This document shows, piece by piece, positions 36,976 to 46,019 of a stretch of 64,000 nucleotides of DNA (position 1 is the first letter of the stretch; each line of letters opens with the position of its first letter). The position numbers and the translations under genes were made by a program. Source of the DNA: Pseudomonas hygromyciniae (GTDB lineage: Bacteria > Pseudomonadota > Gammaproteobacteria > Pseudomonadales > Pseudomonadaceae); the NCBI RefSeq assembly GCF_016925675.1, contig NZ_CP070507.1:62001-126000 (forward strand), given 5' to 3'. The notes below the pieces were generated by a model. It was given only the letters and a program-made list of their open reading frames with translations. It made no database searches and was not told the DNA's origin.

Positions 36976-39477
36976 TTAAACGATACCGGTATAGAGTCGC
37001 ACGTCTTCCTCTGCGCGCTCGGTATCGGGAACAAGCATCCACAATTGACCATTTACATCACGCAAATCGTCCCAGTTCTTGGTCGCAACCAGCCGGCGTC
37101 CATGGTCGATAAGTTGCTTGGCCTGCGCTTGATCGTTCATGGTCGGCCGTATCTCTTCCAGGTGCTGGAACATACCAACTAGGAAGTCGGGCTGGCGAGC
37201 TAGGATTTGGAAGTGAAGTCGCTGCAATTCGCTCGTCGCAGCGTCGATACGCTCTGGGTTGGTTGAGTGGATATGCAACTCCTCTCGGGCCAGGATTTCC
37301 TTCAGCTGATGCCGCTCGCGATCGTTGCCCGACTCTTGAACCATGGAGGCCGTATCGGACTTGACCTGGAGATAGTTTGCTTTTGCAGCATCGATCCGCT
37401 TGGATGCTGTCAGCTCAAAAATCCCTTGAGCAATCTTGCACTTCTTGTCTTCGAGCTTGAAGCGATCGTCGGTCACGTCATCGCTAGAAAGCGATGCGCT
37501 CTCAACGATAAGCGACTGGAGTTCGTCATTCAGTTTCTCCAACTTAGCTGCGCCATCATGGTTGTGGTTCGCCTGAGCGTCCTCAATCTCTGTCTGGATC
37601 TTCGTTTCGAGCTGAAGCACCTCGGTGGCCAACAGGCGGGTATCGACGTGGCGGGCCTGGCCCTTGAAGACCTGAGAGAACTCCTGTCCCGTACCGTTAA
37701 GGTAGGCGGACACCGTCAAATCTCGTGACTCCGACATTTCGAAGGTCAGATCCACCTCTGTGCCGCGAAGAAGGTCACGGTTAATTTGCTCACCGGTGAT
37801 AGCCAATATTCCAATCGGCTTATTGGTCGATGAATGTTTTTCGGATGGTCCTTCAACGACCATGATGGTGATGGCGTCGCGAGAGCCTTTGACGATGGTC
37901 TTGGCGATCTCAACGGTGCGCTTCCCTTTGGTAGGTAGTACGCAGTTCTTAGCAAAAACAAGGTCGAGTCGTGTGTCCTTGGTAGAACGATCGTCCTTAA
38001 CTAGGCAAATATCTTCTGGAAGCATCTGACCGGCGACGCTGTAGCGCCCCTGTGCAATCTGGATCGAATCAAAGCCAACATCGATGATGTTGTTCTGGCC
38101 GTCAAGGATCTTGAAGGTGAATAGATTGAAGGATCCTTCGCGCAGCGGAAGATCTTCAGCGATACGGGTCGTGAGGGGCTTCAGACCACTGTCAAAGGAG
38201 CCGTCGTCATTTGAGATTCTATAGAACAGACCGGCGGTATTTCCTTCAACCTTGGCGGTAAAGGTTTCTTCGCTTTCCTGAGAGTTGCGGTTGTAAACAG
38301 CACGAAACTTGATTTGTGAGTTCGTCTGGGCTTTCGGCGCAGCGCCTTCCTGCTTGAATTCCTTGCTGCCCGCAAAGTAAGCAGCTCCGATGGTAATCGC
38401 GCTGGTCGGATCAATCGATGTATTGACCGGGATGTTCATCATCTCCTCGACGCGCTTGCGAACGTAGGGGCTGTAGGTCGAGCCACCCACCATCAAGATG
38501 AACTTGAGATCACTCGATTGCAGGGAGTTGCGCGTCAGAATTTTTTTCATCATATCGACAGTGCCATCCACTGCGTCCTTGATGACATTTTCGAATTCAG
38601 AGCGAGTGATATTCAGGATGGTGTCAATGGCATTGCCCTCGTCATCCACGAGGTCACGAATCATGCCCAGATCGATTTCCGCCGATGCCTTGGTGCTCAA
38701 TTCGATCTTGGCTTCCTCCGCCTTGTGCAGCAAGACAGTCCAAAGCTTGTTGTATTTGCCTTTTTCGCTTTTCATTTGAGCAAGAAGGTCTTCGAACTTT
38801 CCGCGGCGGTTGATCTCCGGAACAAGGATCCTCTCAACGATCATCGAGTCAAAGTCAGATCCACCTAAATAGTTATCACCTTCGTGATCAACCACCGTTA
38901 ACTCCCCTTCGACAATCTTGACCAATGCTACGTCAAAGGTACCGCCGCCCAGGTCATAAACAATCCATTGGCTGTTCCGAAGGTCGTCGCTCTTTTCCTT
39001 GTTCGCATACGCCAAACTAGCTGCAATCGGCTCTTGTAGCAGGACAACGTGCTTGAAGCCGGCTGATATTCCTGCGTCCTTGGTGGCGTTTGACTGCACC
39101 GTATCAAATGAGGCGGGTATGGTGATTACCGCAGCTTCGACTGCTTCGCCGGAATGTACAAATCCCTTTAGCTCCTTGAGAACAAAAGCAGAAAGCTCGA
39201 TCGGAGTCTTGGATGCATTCAGTGACTGAATCTTGATGGTTTCTGTAGTGCCCATCTTTCGCTTGAAGCGGCTGGCAACGCTCTTCGGGTCCTTTTCGGC
39301 ATACGTGCGAGCCTGGTCACCTACCATGATCCGGTCATTTCGGAAGCCTACGATCGACGGGAGTGTTTCCTTGAAGCCGTTGGGATTCTTGAATACCTCG
39401 ACTGACCCTTTGTCAAATTTAGCGATCAGCGAGTTGCTGGTTCCCAGGTCAATCCCGAAATTGATCATCTTTGTCAT
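36976..39477 (-). CDS. Divergent Hsp70-family ATPase, 833 residues
   Basis: An Hsp70/DnaK-like protein. The N-terminal ATPase domain is clear: FGIDLGTSNSLIAKF (phosphate 1), PASFDTVQSNATKDAG, LLQEPIAASLAYA, IVYDLGGGTFDVALV (phosphate 2), LGGSDFD and FILMVGGSTYSPYVRKRV (adenosine). From about residue 400 it leaves the DnaK pattern. It has a beta-rich domain and a long helical C-terminus (LETKIQTEIEDAQANHN onward), about 200 residues longer than DnaK and without the EEVD-like tail. The start is fixed by GGAGGTATCACA before the ATG, which overlaps the GrpE-like stop (ATGA). It is last in a three-gene operon. The client is unknown. Confidence 0.88.
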   Translation of the reverse strand: MTKMINFGIDLGTSNSLIAKFDKGSVEVFKNPNGFKETLPSIVGFRNDRIMVGDQARTYAEKDPKSVASRFKRKMGTTETIKIQSLNASKTPIELSAFVLKELKGFVHSGEAVEAAVITIPASFDTVQSNATKDAGISAGFKHVVLLQEPIAASLAYANKEKSDDLRNSQWIVYDLGGGTFDVALVKIVEGELTVVDHEGDNYLGGSDFDSMIVERILVPEINRRGKFEDLLAQMKSEKGKYNKLWTVLLHKAEEAKIELSTKASAEIDLGMIRDLVDDEGNAIDTILNITRSEFENVIKDAVDGTVDMMKKILTRNSLQSSDLKFILMVGGSTYSPYVRKRVEEMMNIPVNTSIDPTSAITIGAAYFAGSKEFKQEGAAPKAQTNSQIKFRAVYNRNSQESEETFTAKVEGNTAGLFYRISNDDGSFDSGLKPLTTRIAEDLPLREGSFNLFTFKILDGQNNIIDVGFDSIQIAQGRYSVAGQMLPEDICLVKDDRSTKDTRLDLVFAKNCVLPTKGKRTVEIAKTIVKGSRDAITIMVVEGPSEKHSSTNKPIGILAITGEQINRDLLRGTEVDLTFEMSESRDLTVSAYLNGTGQEFSQVFKGQARHVDTRLLATEVLQLETKIQTEIEDAQANHNHDGAAKLEKLNDELQSLIVESASLSSDDVTDDRFKLEDKKCKIAQGIFELTASKRIDAAKANYLQVKSDTASMVQESGNDRERHQLKEILAREELHIHSTNPERIDAATSELQRLHFQILARQPDFLVGMFQHLEEIRPTMNDQAQAKQLIDHGRRLVATKNWDDLRDVNGQLWMLVPDTERAEEDVRLYTGIV

Positions 39478-39827
39478 TGTGATACCTCCTCCTTGCTCTG
39501 TACTACAACGATCCCTTTTTGCACAACCCGTGAAACCGGGCCATTTACCAGCCTAATCACAGGCTTGATGACCTCAGTGACTACCAGATTCTCAATGCCT
39601 GCTCCGACAATGGTGGCTTCGAGGTCCGTGCGTGTCTCTTTGAAGGGCTGTCCCAGCGGATCCTCGATAATCAAGGACTGCTGTTCGAATTCCTCCTTGA
39701 TTCGGTCAACGTTGCGTTTAGCGTGTCCAGGGTCGCCGTGAACTTCCAGCTTGCGTTCTATTTCATAAAGGCTGTTCAGTACGACAAGCGTCCAGCGTGG
39801 TATTTCAATTGGCGGGGGAATGGACAT
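39474..39827 (-). CDS. GrpE-like nucleotide exchange factor
   Basis: A 117-residue protein with a short helical first half (RWTLVVLNSLYEIERKLEVH) and a C-terminal beta-rich half (IEDPLGQPFKETRTD, then PVSRVVQKGIVVVQS) like the end of GrpE. The position directly before and overlapping the Hsp70 start supports a nucleotide-exchange role. It is much shorter than normal GrpE (about 180-200 residues), so the long dimerisation helix is reduced. Resemblance is moderate, and an unrelated adaptor is the alternative. Confidence 0.6.
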   Translation of the reverse strand: MSIPPPIEIPRWTLVVLNSLYEIERKLEVHGDPGHAKRNVDRIKEEFEQQSLIIEDPLGQPFKETRTDLEATIVGAGIENLVVTEVIKPVIRLVNGPVSRVVQKGIVVVQSKEEVSQ

Positions 39828-39835
39828 GACTATCC

Positions 39836-41956
39836 TTAATCGCAGTTGAATGACATTGGAAATAATCGGAGCAACATGGCGTTTGGAACGTCACGTAAGC
39901 TGATAGGGAGAGACTTCTTTCCTCTGATTTTATCTACTACTATGGCTGAGCCATTCTGAAGCACGACATCTATCCCACTCCAAGGCACTTGATTTTGGCT
40001 GGTGAAAATCAGCCATTTTGATTCGAAGCTCATGCCATTTTGTGTGATCTGGATCGGACCAACTGTCAGGGTTCCGCCACGTTTTAGCTCGCCGAGGAGG
40101 TTTTCCATCACGTCGGGAATGATGTAGTGAAACGCGGCATTGACGAGCTTTTCGAACAGCTCATCCTGTTTGTCGCGGTCGGAAGATGTCCATGTAAGCA
40201 TGTACTCCTTTCCAGTCCGCCGCTTAGCGGCGAATAGATAGTTATGTGAGCCATTTTGCTCGACCATTATTCCCCAGCGTAAGGCTCGGATCTCATTCGC
40301 TGGGCACAGGTCACCGTTATCGGAAACGCCTTCCTTCGTAATTTTCCAGTGGCGAGCATTCCCGAAGGTCAAGTGAGACTCGTGCTCTCGTTGCTTTTTG
40401 ATCATCTCCGAGATGGCTTCGAAGTCTTCTTTCAAACGCTGTGTGAGCTCAATGGACTTGAAGGAAAACTCTTTACTTTTCTCAATAATCGCCAAAGAAA
40501 GTTCCGAGTCTTCATGGACGTTGTGCGCATCAATGGCAATGCTTCTGACCAAACCTACCGCTTCATTTTGCAAGTTGCGGAAGTAGGGCGGCAGCAGATT
40601 CAGGATGCTGATGATTTTGTGCGTCTCCAGAACCTCATCGATCTGTTTGACCGTTACTTTAATAGCCTCTGCCCGATTCTTGAGCTCCCGTAGCGGGATC
40701 AATATGGAGTCCGCTTCTCGTAATGCGTTTTCAAAGCAGCGATCGGCATAGGAGGGCATGACCCAGCGACGGCCATCGAGCAATGCTTCAATGACGGGCA
40801 CATCCCGGGCTGCAACGGCCTTATTAAAAATGCGGTCGTACTGTGCTGAAAATGGATCGCTTAACCACTCCCTGAGCGCTTCGGAAACACTCACTCGCTC
40901 GATAAAATCGAGGGGCGACCACTCTTCGTCCAGAAGGAAATGGTTGATATCGCCTTTTGACAAAAACTCCAGAAGAGGTTTGCACTTATATACTTCCCAG
41001 TGATGGGAGGCGACCTCTATGTCGGACAGCTTTTCCGCTAACTCAATCGCCTTTGAACGATCGACAGTTAGCCCAGGCATCCAATGTAGTTTTCCCTCCT
41101 CAAGCTCAATTTCCTGAAGTAACGTCTTTTTCCATTTTTGGACAACCTTGGGTTCAAGATCACCGAAATCGAAGTCTTTCGGGCAATTCAGGAGCTGGAA
41201 AGGGTTGATGTAGATCGAGTACCACTGATCTTCCGCCTGGCAGAGTGACTTTCGGGACGATTGAACCTTGCGAGCCAAATCCAAAAGTGGAGCCTTGACA
41301 GACAGGATGCGGTTTGGCGCCTTTTCGTTAGACTCGTCTTTGCGCATGACCAAGCGCCAACAGTCAACGGCATCAACGTCTTGGGACACGTCATCCAAGT
41401 TGTAGGCGAGGCCCAGGTTGAAAAGCGATGCGGTGTCATCGCTTTGGTGCGCGTTGCGCGACCAGTATTTGATGGCATCAAAGCCATGGTTGTTGAGGAA
41501 ATGTAGGATGCCTAATCGATTCAGGTGCCATGGACTGAGACTCTCAAGTTCATCGAGCTTGGTGAGTACTAGAATTTCTTCCGCTCGCTTCTCAGTGTCA
41601 TTGTTCTGTCCGTAGATATGAGCAAGCCCTCGTAGCGCCTCAATCTCCTCATTGTCACAGTTAAGTGCAGTCTCGAACGAGCTTGCTGCTTCCTCAGGAG
41701 CCCCCAGATCAAGCTCCAAGCTGCCCCGTTTTGCCCACGCTTGGGCAAAGTATGGGACTTTGTCGTTGGTTTCCTTGAGAGCTTCTAGGGCAGCCTCTTT
41801 CCTGCCTAGGGAAATATTGTTGAGTGCCAGAAGCCACCAGCCATCAGCATTGTCGGGATCCTGGACCGTGGCTGCTTTGGCAGAAATTACTGCTTCCTCG
41901 TATCGATCGCGCCTACGTTGATCTCTAGCCTTTTCTATTAGCTCTTCTACGTCCAT
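39836..41956 (-). CDS. TPR-repeat protein with C-terminal PH-like domain, partner of Hsp70
   Basis: A 706-residue protein. The N-terminal about 230 residues are tetratricopeptide repeats (AVISAKAATVQDPDNADGWW; FAQAWAKRGSLELDLGAPEE; NDTEKRAEEILVLTKLDE). The middle is helical. The last about 130 residues (LRWGIMVEQNGSHNYLFAAK, then YMLTWTSSDRDKQDELFEKL) look like a bacterial PH-like domain. There is no HPD motif, so it is not a J-protein. It precedes the GrpE-like gene by 8 bases. It may recognise targets and deliver them to the Hsp70. I preferred the start MDVEELIEKA. An earlier ATG would add 18 residues. Confidence 0.75.
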   Translation of the reverse strand: MDVEELIEKARDQRRRDRYEEAVISAKAATVQDPDNADGWWLLALNNISLGRKEAALEALKETNDKVPYFAQAWAKRGSLELDLGAPEEAASSFETALNCDNEEIEALRGLAHIYGQNNDTEKRAEEILVLTKLDELESLSPWHLNRLGILHFLNNHGFDAIKYWSRNAHQSDDTASLFNLGLAYNLDDVSQDVDAVDCWRLVMRKDESNEKAPNRILSVKAPLLDLARKVQSSRKSLCQAEDQWYSIYINPFQLLNCPKDFDFGDLEPKVVQKWKKTLLQEIELEEGKLHWMPGLTVDRSKAIELAEKLSDIEVASHHWEVYKCKPLLEFLSKGDINHFLLDEEWSPLDFIERVSVSEALREWLSDPFSAQYDRIFNKAVAARDVPVIEALLDGRRWVMPSYADRCFENALREADSILIPLRELKNRAEAIKVTVKQIDEVLETHKIISILNLLPPYFRNLQNEAVGLVRSIAIDAHNVHEDSELSLAIIEKSKEFSFKSIELTQRLKEDFEAISEMIKKQREHESHLTFGNARHWKITKEGVSDNGDLCPANEIRALRWGIMVEQNGSHNYLFAAKRRTGKEYMLTWTSSDRDKQDELFEKLVNAAFHYIIPDVMENLLGELKRGGTLTVGPIQITQNGMSFESKWLIFTSQNQVPWSGIDVVLQNGSAIVVDKIRGKKSLPISLRDVPNAMLLRLFPMSFNCD

Positions 41957-42123
41957 ATTCGTATTTTGGATCCAGTTATGGCAGTGGCGAAACTGCCATG
42001 ATTCTGGCAATTTCGGATATGCGCAAGAGCAAGCCGACCTCCCGCGACCAGCGCCGCATCAGAGTAGGGTCGATTTCTGCATTTCCTGACGCTCCAGCGT
42101 CCACCTCTATTGCCTCAACCTGA
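41957..42123. promoter_or_regulatory. Upstream region of the chaperone operon
   Basis: The only gene-free DNA ahead of the three-gene operon inside the inverted repeat, so its promoter should lie here. I cannot pick the -35/-10 elements with confidence, and no heat-shock-type promoter is obvious. Confidence 0.35.
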
Positions 42124-42172
42124 CAGGCGAAGCGCTTAGCGTACGATTTATTCCGTCTTCTCTATCGTCCCC
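42124..42172 (+). repeat. 49-bp inverted repeat, right arm
   Basis: An exact reverse complement of 36834-36882. It starts CAGGCGAAGCGC and ends TCTCTATCGTCCCC. An in-frame TGA lies just before it. The reading frame then runs through the arm into a protein-like C-terminal region. Confidence 0.97.
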
Positions 42173-42369
42173 TACCTGAGTTGTATCAGAGCGACTTGGA
42201 ACTCTCCCCTAAGCAAATGGAGGAGAAATACTCTCATCTCGGAGGTGAACATCCCTTCTTGAACAATTACCAATGGCTTCAAACTGTCCGTCACAACCAG
42301 ACCCAGTTGGGCTACTGGGAATGGGTTCGTGGAGAACTGCTGACCTTGCGCCGTGACCTTCTTAACTAA
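42124..42369 (+). pseudogene. 3' part of a hypothetical gene entered through the inverted repeat
   Basis: An open frame of 81 codons without a convincing start reads through the 49-bp repeat into LPELYQSDLELSPKQMEEKY, then EHPFLNNYQWLQTVRHNQTQ and LGYWEWVRGELLTLRRDLLN. The second part looks like a genuine conserved protein, while the repeat-encoded part also occurs at the left arm. This may be the C-terminal end of a gene split by arrival of the chaperone module. Function is unknown. Confidence 0.4.
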
Positions 42370-42629
42370 TTTTTAACTTGGCTAGCTACTTCACTTCGAC
42401 CGAATAATCTTGTGTTGGCTTGTATTGCCTGAGCACCAGACTTTGACAACGTTGGTCGTAGACCAGACCATGCAAATATCGCTTGGGCGCTATGCCCGTG
42501 CAGCTCGCCCGCATCAGCCGCGCCGTCTAACTAAGGAAATCGCTCAGCTGCACCCTCAAGCCCGCCCCGTGCGGGCTGAGGTCGTAAAGGGTTAGCGATT
42601 TTTCGCGCCCATTTCAGAAGGATAATTTC
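42370..42629. other. Spacer with a GC-rich hairpin at 42556-42580
   Basis: No gene. A strong hairpin (AGCCCGC / GCGGGCT with extended CTCA/TGAG arms) lies at 42556-42580, without a T-run. It could be a terminator or a leader structure for the small genes that follow. Confidence 0.45.
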
Positions 42630-42896
42630 ATGTCGATCCAAGCATTGCGCGCTGTATGGGGTACTCAATTCCCGCTTCTGAGTGAGCGAGTAAAAGCGAG
42701 TTTGTTCAGCCAGCTCGCTCACATCCAGGACGCAACCACCGAAGCCGCCGTAAATGAAGCAGTATTCTTGGCTAAAGGCTTTATCGTCGCGCTCCTTGAG
42801 GCTGAACTGACCGACGAACAAGGTATGCATCTATTAGGCACAAGCCTGTTGCGCGTTGAGAGCGAGGCTTTGGCTCGAATCCGCGCTACCCGCTGA
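42630..42896 (+). CDS. Small hypothetical protein, 88 residues
   Basis: A helical protein (MSIQALRAVWGTQFPLLSER, then EAAVNEAVFLAKGFIVALLE) with a good ribosome-binding site (AAGGA) before the ATG. The family is not recognised. It is the first of a run of small plus-strand genes typical of Pseudomonas megaplasmid backbones. Confidence 0.6.
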   Translation: MSIQALRAVWGTQFPLLSERVKASLFSQLAHIQDATTEAAVNEAVFLAKGFIVALLEAELTDEQGMHLLGTSLLRVESEALARIRATR

Positions 42897-42931
42897 GTCC
42901 GGTAAGTATCTAAAGTATTCGAGGAAAACCT

Positions 42932-43114
42932 ATGGCCATCTACGACGAAATGCGCGCCCAACTCCAGGAACTGATCGAGCTGTTGGAGCAGGATACGCAG
43001 TACACCGCTGCTGTTGCGCATGGTGCGATTGTGGCCGACCAAGGCACAGCGCAGTCCCACCAGCAGCGTGCTGCTCGCATCGTCGAACTGAAGCGTAATT
43101 ACGGGCTCAAGTGA
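42932..43114 (+). CDS. Small hypothetical protein, 60 residues
   Basis: An acidic helical protein (MAIYDEMRAQLQELIELLEQ) preceded by GAGGAAAACCT. It lies 35 bases after the previous small gene. No family is recognised. Confidence 0.55.
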   Translation: MAIYDEMRAQLQELIELLEQDTQYTAAVAHGAIVADQGTAQSHQQRAARIVELKRNYGLK

Positions 43115-43141
43115 CCCCTCACAGCCACAACGGAAAAAGCC

Positions 43142-43621
43142 ATGCTCAGAAAAATGGTTACATTTAGTTTGATCACTTTGATAAATGGATGCGCGTCGAA
43201 CAATGTTGCACCAGTTCTACTGTCTAATCCGAACGTAAAAACTGTAGTAGGTGCTCAGGGCTATCCTGTCTTGGACGTTATTCGCTTTGAACGCCACAAA
43301 CCATCTACCCTCGAGCAAGCATCGCAATGCATCAAGGCGAGCGTTGATGGTCTAGAAGCTGCTCCAATTTTGATAGCCCAGAACGTACAGGCTTCAGGTA
43401 CAAGCTCATTCGAGCCGCCACCTCCATCGATTGGTAAGCCGTTCCGCTTCACTCTGACGGCCAGCACTGGAACCTCAACTGTCTTCACTTTCGAGCGAAT
43501 CCGCTACACAAACGCAGGGCCTATTGGCGCTATAGAGGGGATTGGAGCAGAGAACGCTTACGAGGTAATGCGAGATATTGCAGATAGAATCGAACGATGT
43601 TTGCCCCTTGCCAGCACTTAA
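43142..43621 (+). CDS. Hypothetical lipoprotein
   Basis: A 159-residue protein with a short signal peptide and a lipobox ending in Cys17 (FSLITLINGC), so it is probably lipid-anchored in the envelope. The mature part has a Pro-rich stretch (SSFEPPPPSIGKP) followed by beta-rich sequence (FRFTLTASTGTSTVFTFERI). Function is unknown. The start is supported by ACGGAAAAAG upstream. Confidence 0.6.
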   Translation: MLRKMVTFSLITLINGCASNNVAPVLLSNPNVKTVVGAQGYPVLDVIRFERHKPSTLEQASQCIKASVDGLEAAPILIAQNVQASGTSSFEPPPPSIGKPFRFTLTASTGTSTVFTFERIRYTNAGPIGAIEGIGAENAYEVMRDIADRIERCLPLAST

Positions 43622-43719
43622 TAATTCACAACGTGCAGTACCCAAAGCCCTGCCGTCGAACGCTGGGCAGTGGCAGTAGAAACATGCCAATTCAGGCACT
43701 CGGCTAGAGCAGGAAAAAT

Positions 43720-43968
43720 ATGCCTCGCACTTACCCTCCAGGGTACTGCCCTGATAGATGCTCCGGCGGTCGATCAGATCGACAAATGACCGTACAGGAA
43801 GGAATGCTTTACCAGCTTCCAGATACTGTTCGTGCTGAGATCACGGCACACGGCGGCGCTAAGCGGTGCACATACTGCGGTCTGGTGTATTTGTCAGCAC
43901 CGCTCCAAATGGGTGGCCGCCTTGGGTTCTGGAACTCTGGTGTTCGGGGCCAAGGCTGGGCAGATTAG
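43720..43968 (+). CDS. Small Cys-rich hypothetical protein
   Basis: An 82-residue protein with PGYCPDRCSGG and RCTYCGLVY. This is a possible zinc ribbon with a CxxxC and a CxxC knuckle about 37 residues apart. The ribosome-binding site is AGGAAA. Function is unknown. Confidence 0.5.
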   Translation: MPRTYPPGYCPDRCSGGRSDRQMTVQEGMLYQLPDTVRAEITAHGGAKRCTYCGLVYLSAPLQMGGRLGFWNSGVRGQGWAD

Positions 43969-43977
43969 GAAAAAGCC

Positions 43978-44118
43978 GTGAAGTTTCGCGATGAGTTGAA
44001 TCTCCACCATTGGGGAGATGTGGCAGAGATAACCACGACCAGCCCCGCAGATTTGATCGAAGCAGGGGACAACGAACTTCATGCGCTGCGCCGCAGCGCG
44101 ATATCGCGTGTTGCGTGA
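43978..44118 (+). CDS. Micro-ORF, 46 residues
   Basis: A short acidic frame starting with GTG (KFRDELNLHHWGDVAEITTT), preceded by GGAAAAA and ten bases after the previous stop. It may be coupled to that gene. A second frame of 38 codons overlaps its end (GTGA at 44115). Both are weak calls. Confidence 0.35.
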   Translation: MKFRDELNLHHWGDVAEITTTSPADLIEAGDNELHALRRSAISRVA

Positions 44119-44239
44119 GCACTGGTTGCGGATCGAGGAAGGATCGACAGTGCACCGTACCCGGGGATTGGACCTCTGGTGCGACAAGCGTCTACCAGCC
44201 TCAAAAGATCAATCACCGAAAAGTTGACGGATAAGCACC

Positions 44240-44605
44240 ATGGACGTGAAAGCCAACCTTCACCCTTGCGCTCATTGCGAGCGCACTGGCACATGCAGTA
44301 AAGCGGCTAATGGGGCCACATGCGCCTCATGTGTGCAGAGCAACGACCTGAAAGGATCTGGGCACGTTGGGCTTCCATGCGGAATCTGCGGCGGGCTGGG
44401 CCATGCCGAGCCGAAGACGGAACGAATCAACAAACGTATGCAGCCGATTTTGGCCATCGTGACGTTGTACTTCTTAATGGCGGCCATTTTGGTAAGTGCT
44501 ACCGTCAAGAGTCCCTACTTCTCAGAAATTCTGGCCTTCGCCAGTCCCCTGATCGGTGTAGTGCTGGCATTTTACTTCAGTGCGCGCAGCAGCACTCGAC
44601 CATAG
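44240..44605 (+). CDS. Zinc-binding membrane protein, DnaJ-like Cys-rich N-terminus
   Basis: A 121-residue protein. The N-terminal half has paired cysteines: CAHCERTGTC, ATCASC, and CGICGGLGHAEPK, like one DnaJ CxxCxGxG knuckle. The C-terminal half has two membrane helices (ILAIVTLYFLMAAILVSAT and ILAFASPLIGVVLAFYF). It probably sits in the inner membrane with a cytoplasmic zinc domain. Role unknown. Confidence 0.55.
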   Translation: MDVKANLHPCAHCERTGTCSKAANGATCASCVQSNDLKGSGHVGLPCGICGGLGHAEPKTERINKRMQPILAIVTLYFLMAAILVSATVKSPYFSEILAFASPLIGVVLAFYFSARSSTRP

Positions 44606-44777
44606 GAAAAGTCGCCCAGGTTCACCTTGGGCCTCACCATTGTGCGGGCCCGGGTCACTACCTATTTCTCATCTCGATATTAGGAGAACGCCTCCTCCTG
44701 CGCCCATCATTTGGGTTTATCTGTTGCCGTCATAGGTTGAGTCTGTAAGCACCAAATAGGTGTTATGAGGACAGCCA

Positions 44778-45896
44778 ATGAACGCGTCAATCTCCCGCGA
44801 ACACCAGTTCGACGACCAGGTAGTTATCCCAGCGCTGGGCCAGCAGCTCAACTTGCTTGGGTTCGAGCCTGAGCCTGCTGTGCTGGCAGAGGGAACCTAT
44901 TTCGATGCCCCGACAGTGGATCTCGACAGCTATGACCACGTTGTAGTCTGTGTGTCTGGCAAGGACAGCATCGCTTGCCTGCTGGCACTGATCGAACAGG
45001 GTGTGGATCTGCGTCGTGTTGAGCTCTGGCACCATCGGGTGGATGGTGCAGAGGGGAGCACCCTCATGGACTGGGCTTTCAATGACAGTTTTATCGAGAA
45101 GTTCGCTGCTGCATTCAATCTGCCGCTCTATTTCTCATGGTTGCAGGGTGGCATCGAGGGCGAAATGCTCAAGATGGAAGCCTACTCCAAGCCTCACGTG
45201 GTCGAAACTCCAGCCGGAACTATCTGCCTGGATCGCGATACCAGTCGGACTTCTCCAGCGACCCGCCGCCGGTTTCCTCAGCAAAGCGCCAACCTGGCAA
45301 CGCGCTGGTGTAGCTCTGCAGCCAAGATCGACGTGGGCCGCCGGGCCATCACCAACCAGGGGCGCTTCCTCGGTAGCAAGACCTTGTTCGTTACTGGCGA
45401 GCGCCGCGCTGAGTCGAGCAACCGCAGCAAATACAACCAGTTGGAGCCTCATGCAGTTGACCGGCGCAAGGGTCGCCTCGGCCGGCACGTAGATGCTTGG
45501 CGACCGGTACTGCACTACAGCGAAGAACAGGTGTGGGAACTGCTTGCTCGCCATCGGGTAGAGGCACCTGTTCCCTACCGTTTGGGATGGGGGCGCTTCA
45601 GCTGCATGACGTGCATCTACAACTCACCAAAGGTATGGGCCACAATCCAAAAATACTTCCCAGAACGGGTCACCCCGATAGCAGGTTACGAGGACGAGTT
45701 CGGCTGCACCATCAGTCGACAGAAAATCAACGTGGTGGATCTGTCGGCCACAGCGGACGCGTTTGATATCACCGATCTGGACGCACTTGCCCAAGGGCGC
45801 CAGCGCGAGTACACGCTGCCGATCTTCACGCCCGAGGGCAAAGCCTGGCAGTTGCCAGCTGGAGCTTTCGTAACAGAAGGCTGCGGATCGGTTTAA
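44778..45896 (+). CDS. PAPS-reductase/ATP pyrophosphatase family protein (first of two)
   Basis: A 372-residue PP-loop enzyme. The nucleotide-binding loop is VVVCVSGKDSIACLLALIEQ, an SGxDS form one glycine short of the usual SGGKDS. It is followed by VELWHHRVDG, TRRRFPQQSANLATRWCSS, TLFVTGERRAESSNRSKY and FSCMTCIYNSPK (Cys pair). This family uses ATP to activate or transfer sulfur and is common on phages and megaplasmids. The start follows GAGGACA. A second, longer member lies 123 bases downstream, so the two probably act together. Substrate unknown. Confidence 0.75.
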   Translation: MNASISREHQFDDQVVIPALGQQLNLLGFEPEPAVLAEGTYFDAPTVDLDSYDHVVVCVSGKDSIACLLALIEQGVDLRRVELWHHRVDGAEGSTLMDWAFNDSFIEKFAAAFNLPLYFSWLQGGIEGEMLKMEAYSKPHVVETPAGTICLDRDTSRTSPATRRRFPQQSANLATRWCSSAAKIDVGRRAITNQGRFLGSKTLFVTGERRAESSNRSKYNQLEPHAVDRRKGRLGRHVDAWRPVLHYSEEQVWELLARHRVEAPVPYRLGWGRFSCMTCIYNSPKVWATIQKYFPERVTPIAGYEDEFGCTISRQKINVVDLSATADAFDITDLDALAQGRQREYTLPIFTPEGKAWQLPAGAFVTEGCGSV

Positions 45897-45971
45897 AAAA
45901 CTCCTCTGCGGTTTCCTCACGAACCGAGGCCGTTCTCAATCCCTTGGGATTGCCGATGCCTGCCGTACCTT

Positions 45972-46003
45972 GAATCCATCAGCTCCAGTGAGGAGTTGGA
46001 TTC
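45972..46003. promoter_or_regulatory. Long hairpin just upstream of the second PAPS-reductase gene
   Basis: An inverted repeat with outer arms GAATCCA / TTGGATTC and inner CTCC / GGAG closing on AGTGA. It ends 16 bases before the ATG at 46020, partly over the ribosome-binding region. It could regulate translation or end the upstream transcript. No T-run follows. Confidence 0.45.
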
Positions 46004-46019
46004 AAGCACGGAGCTTGTC

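Noticed and set aside
36976..42010. Housekeeping dnaK-grpE-dnaJ operon
   Set aside because: The Hsp70 is longer and diverged after residue 400, the GrpE-like protein is too short, and the third protein lacks an HPD J-domain motif.
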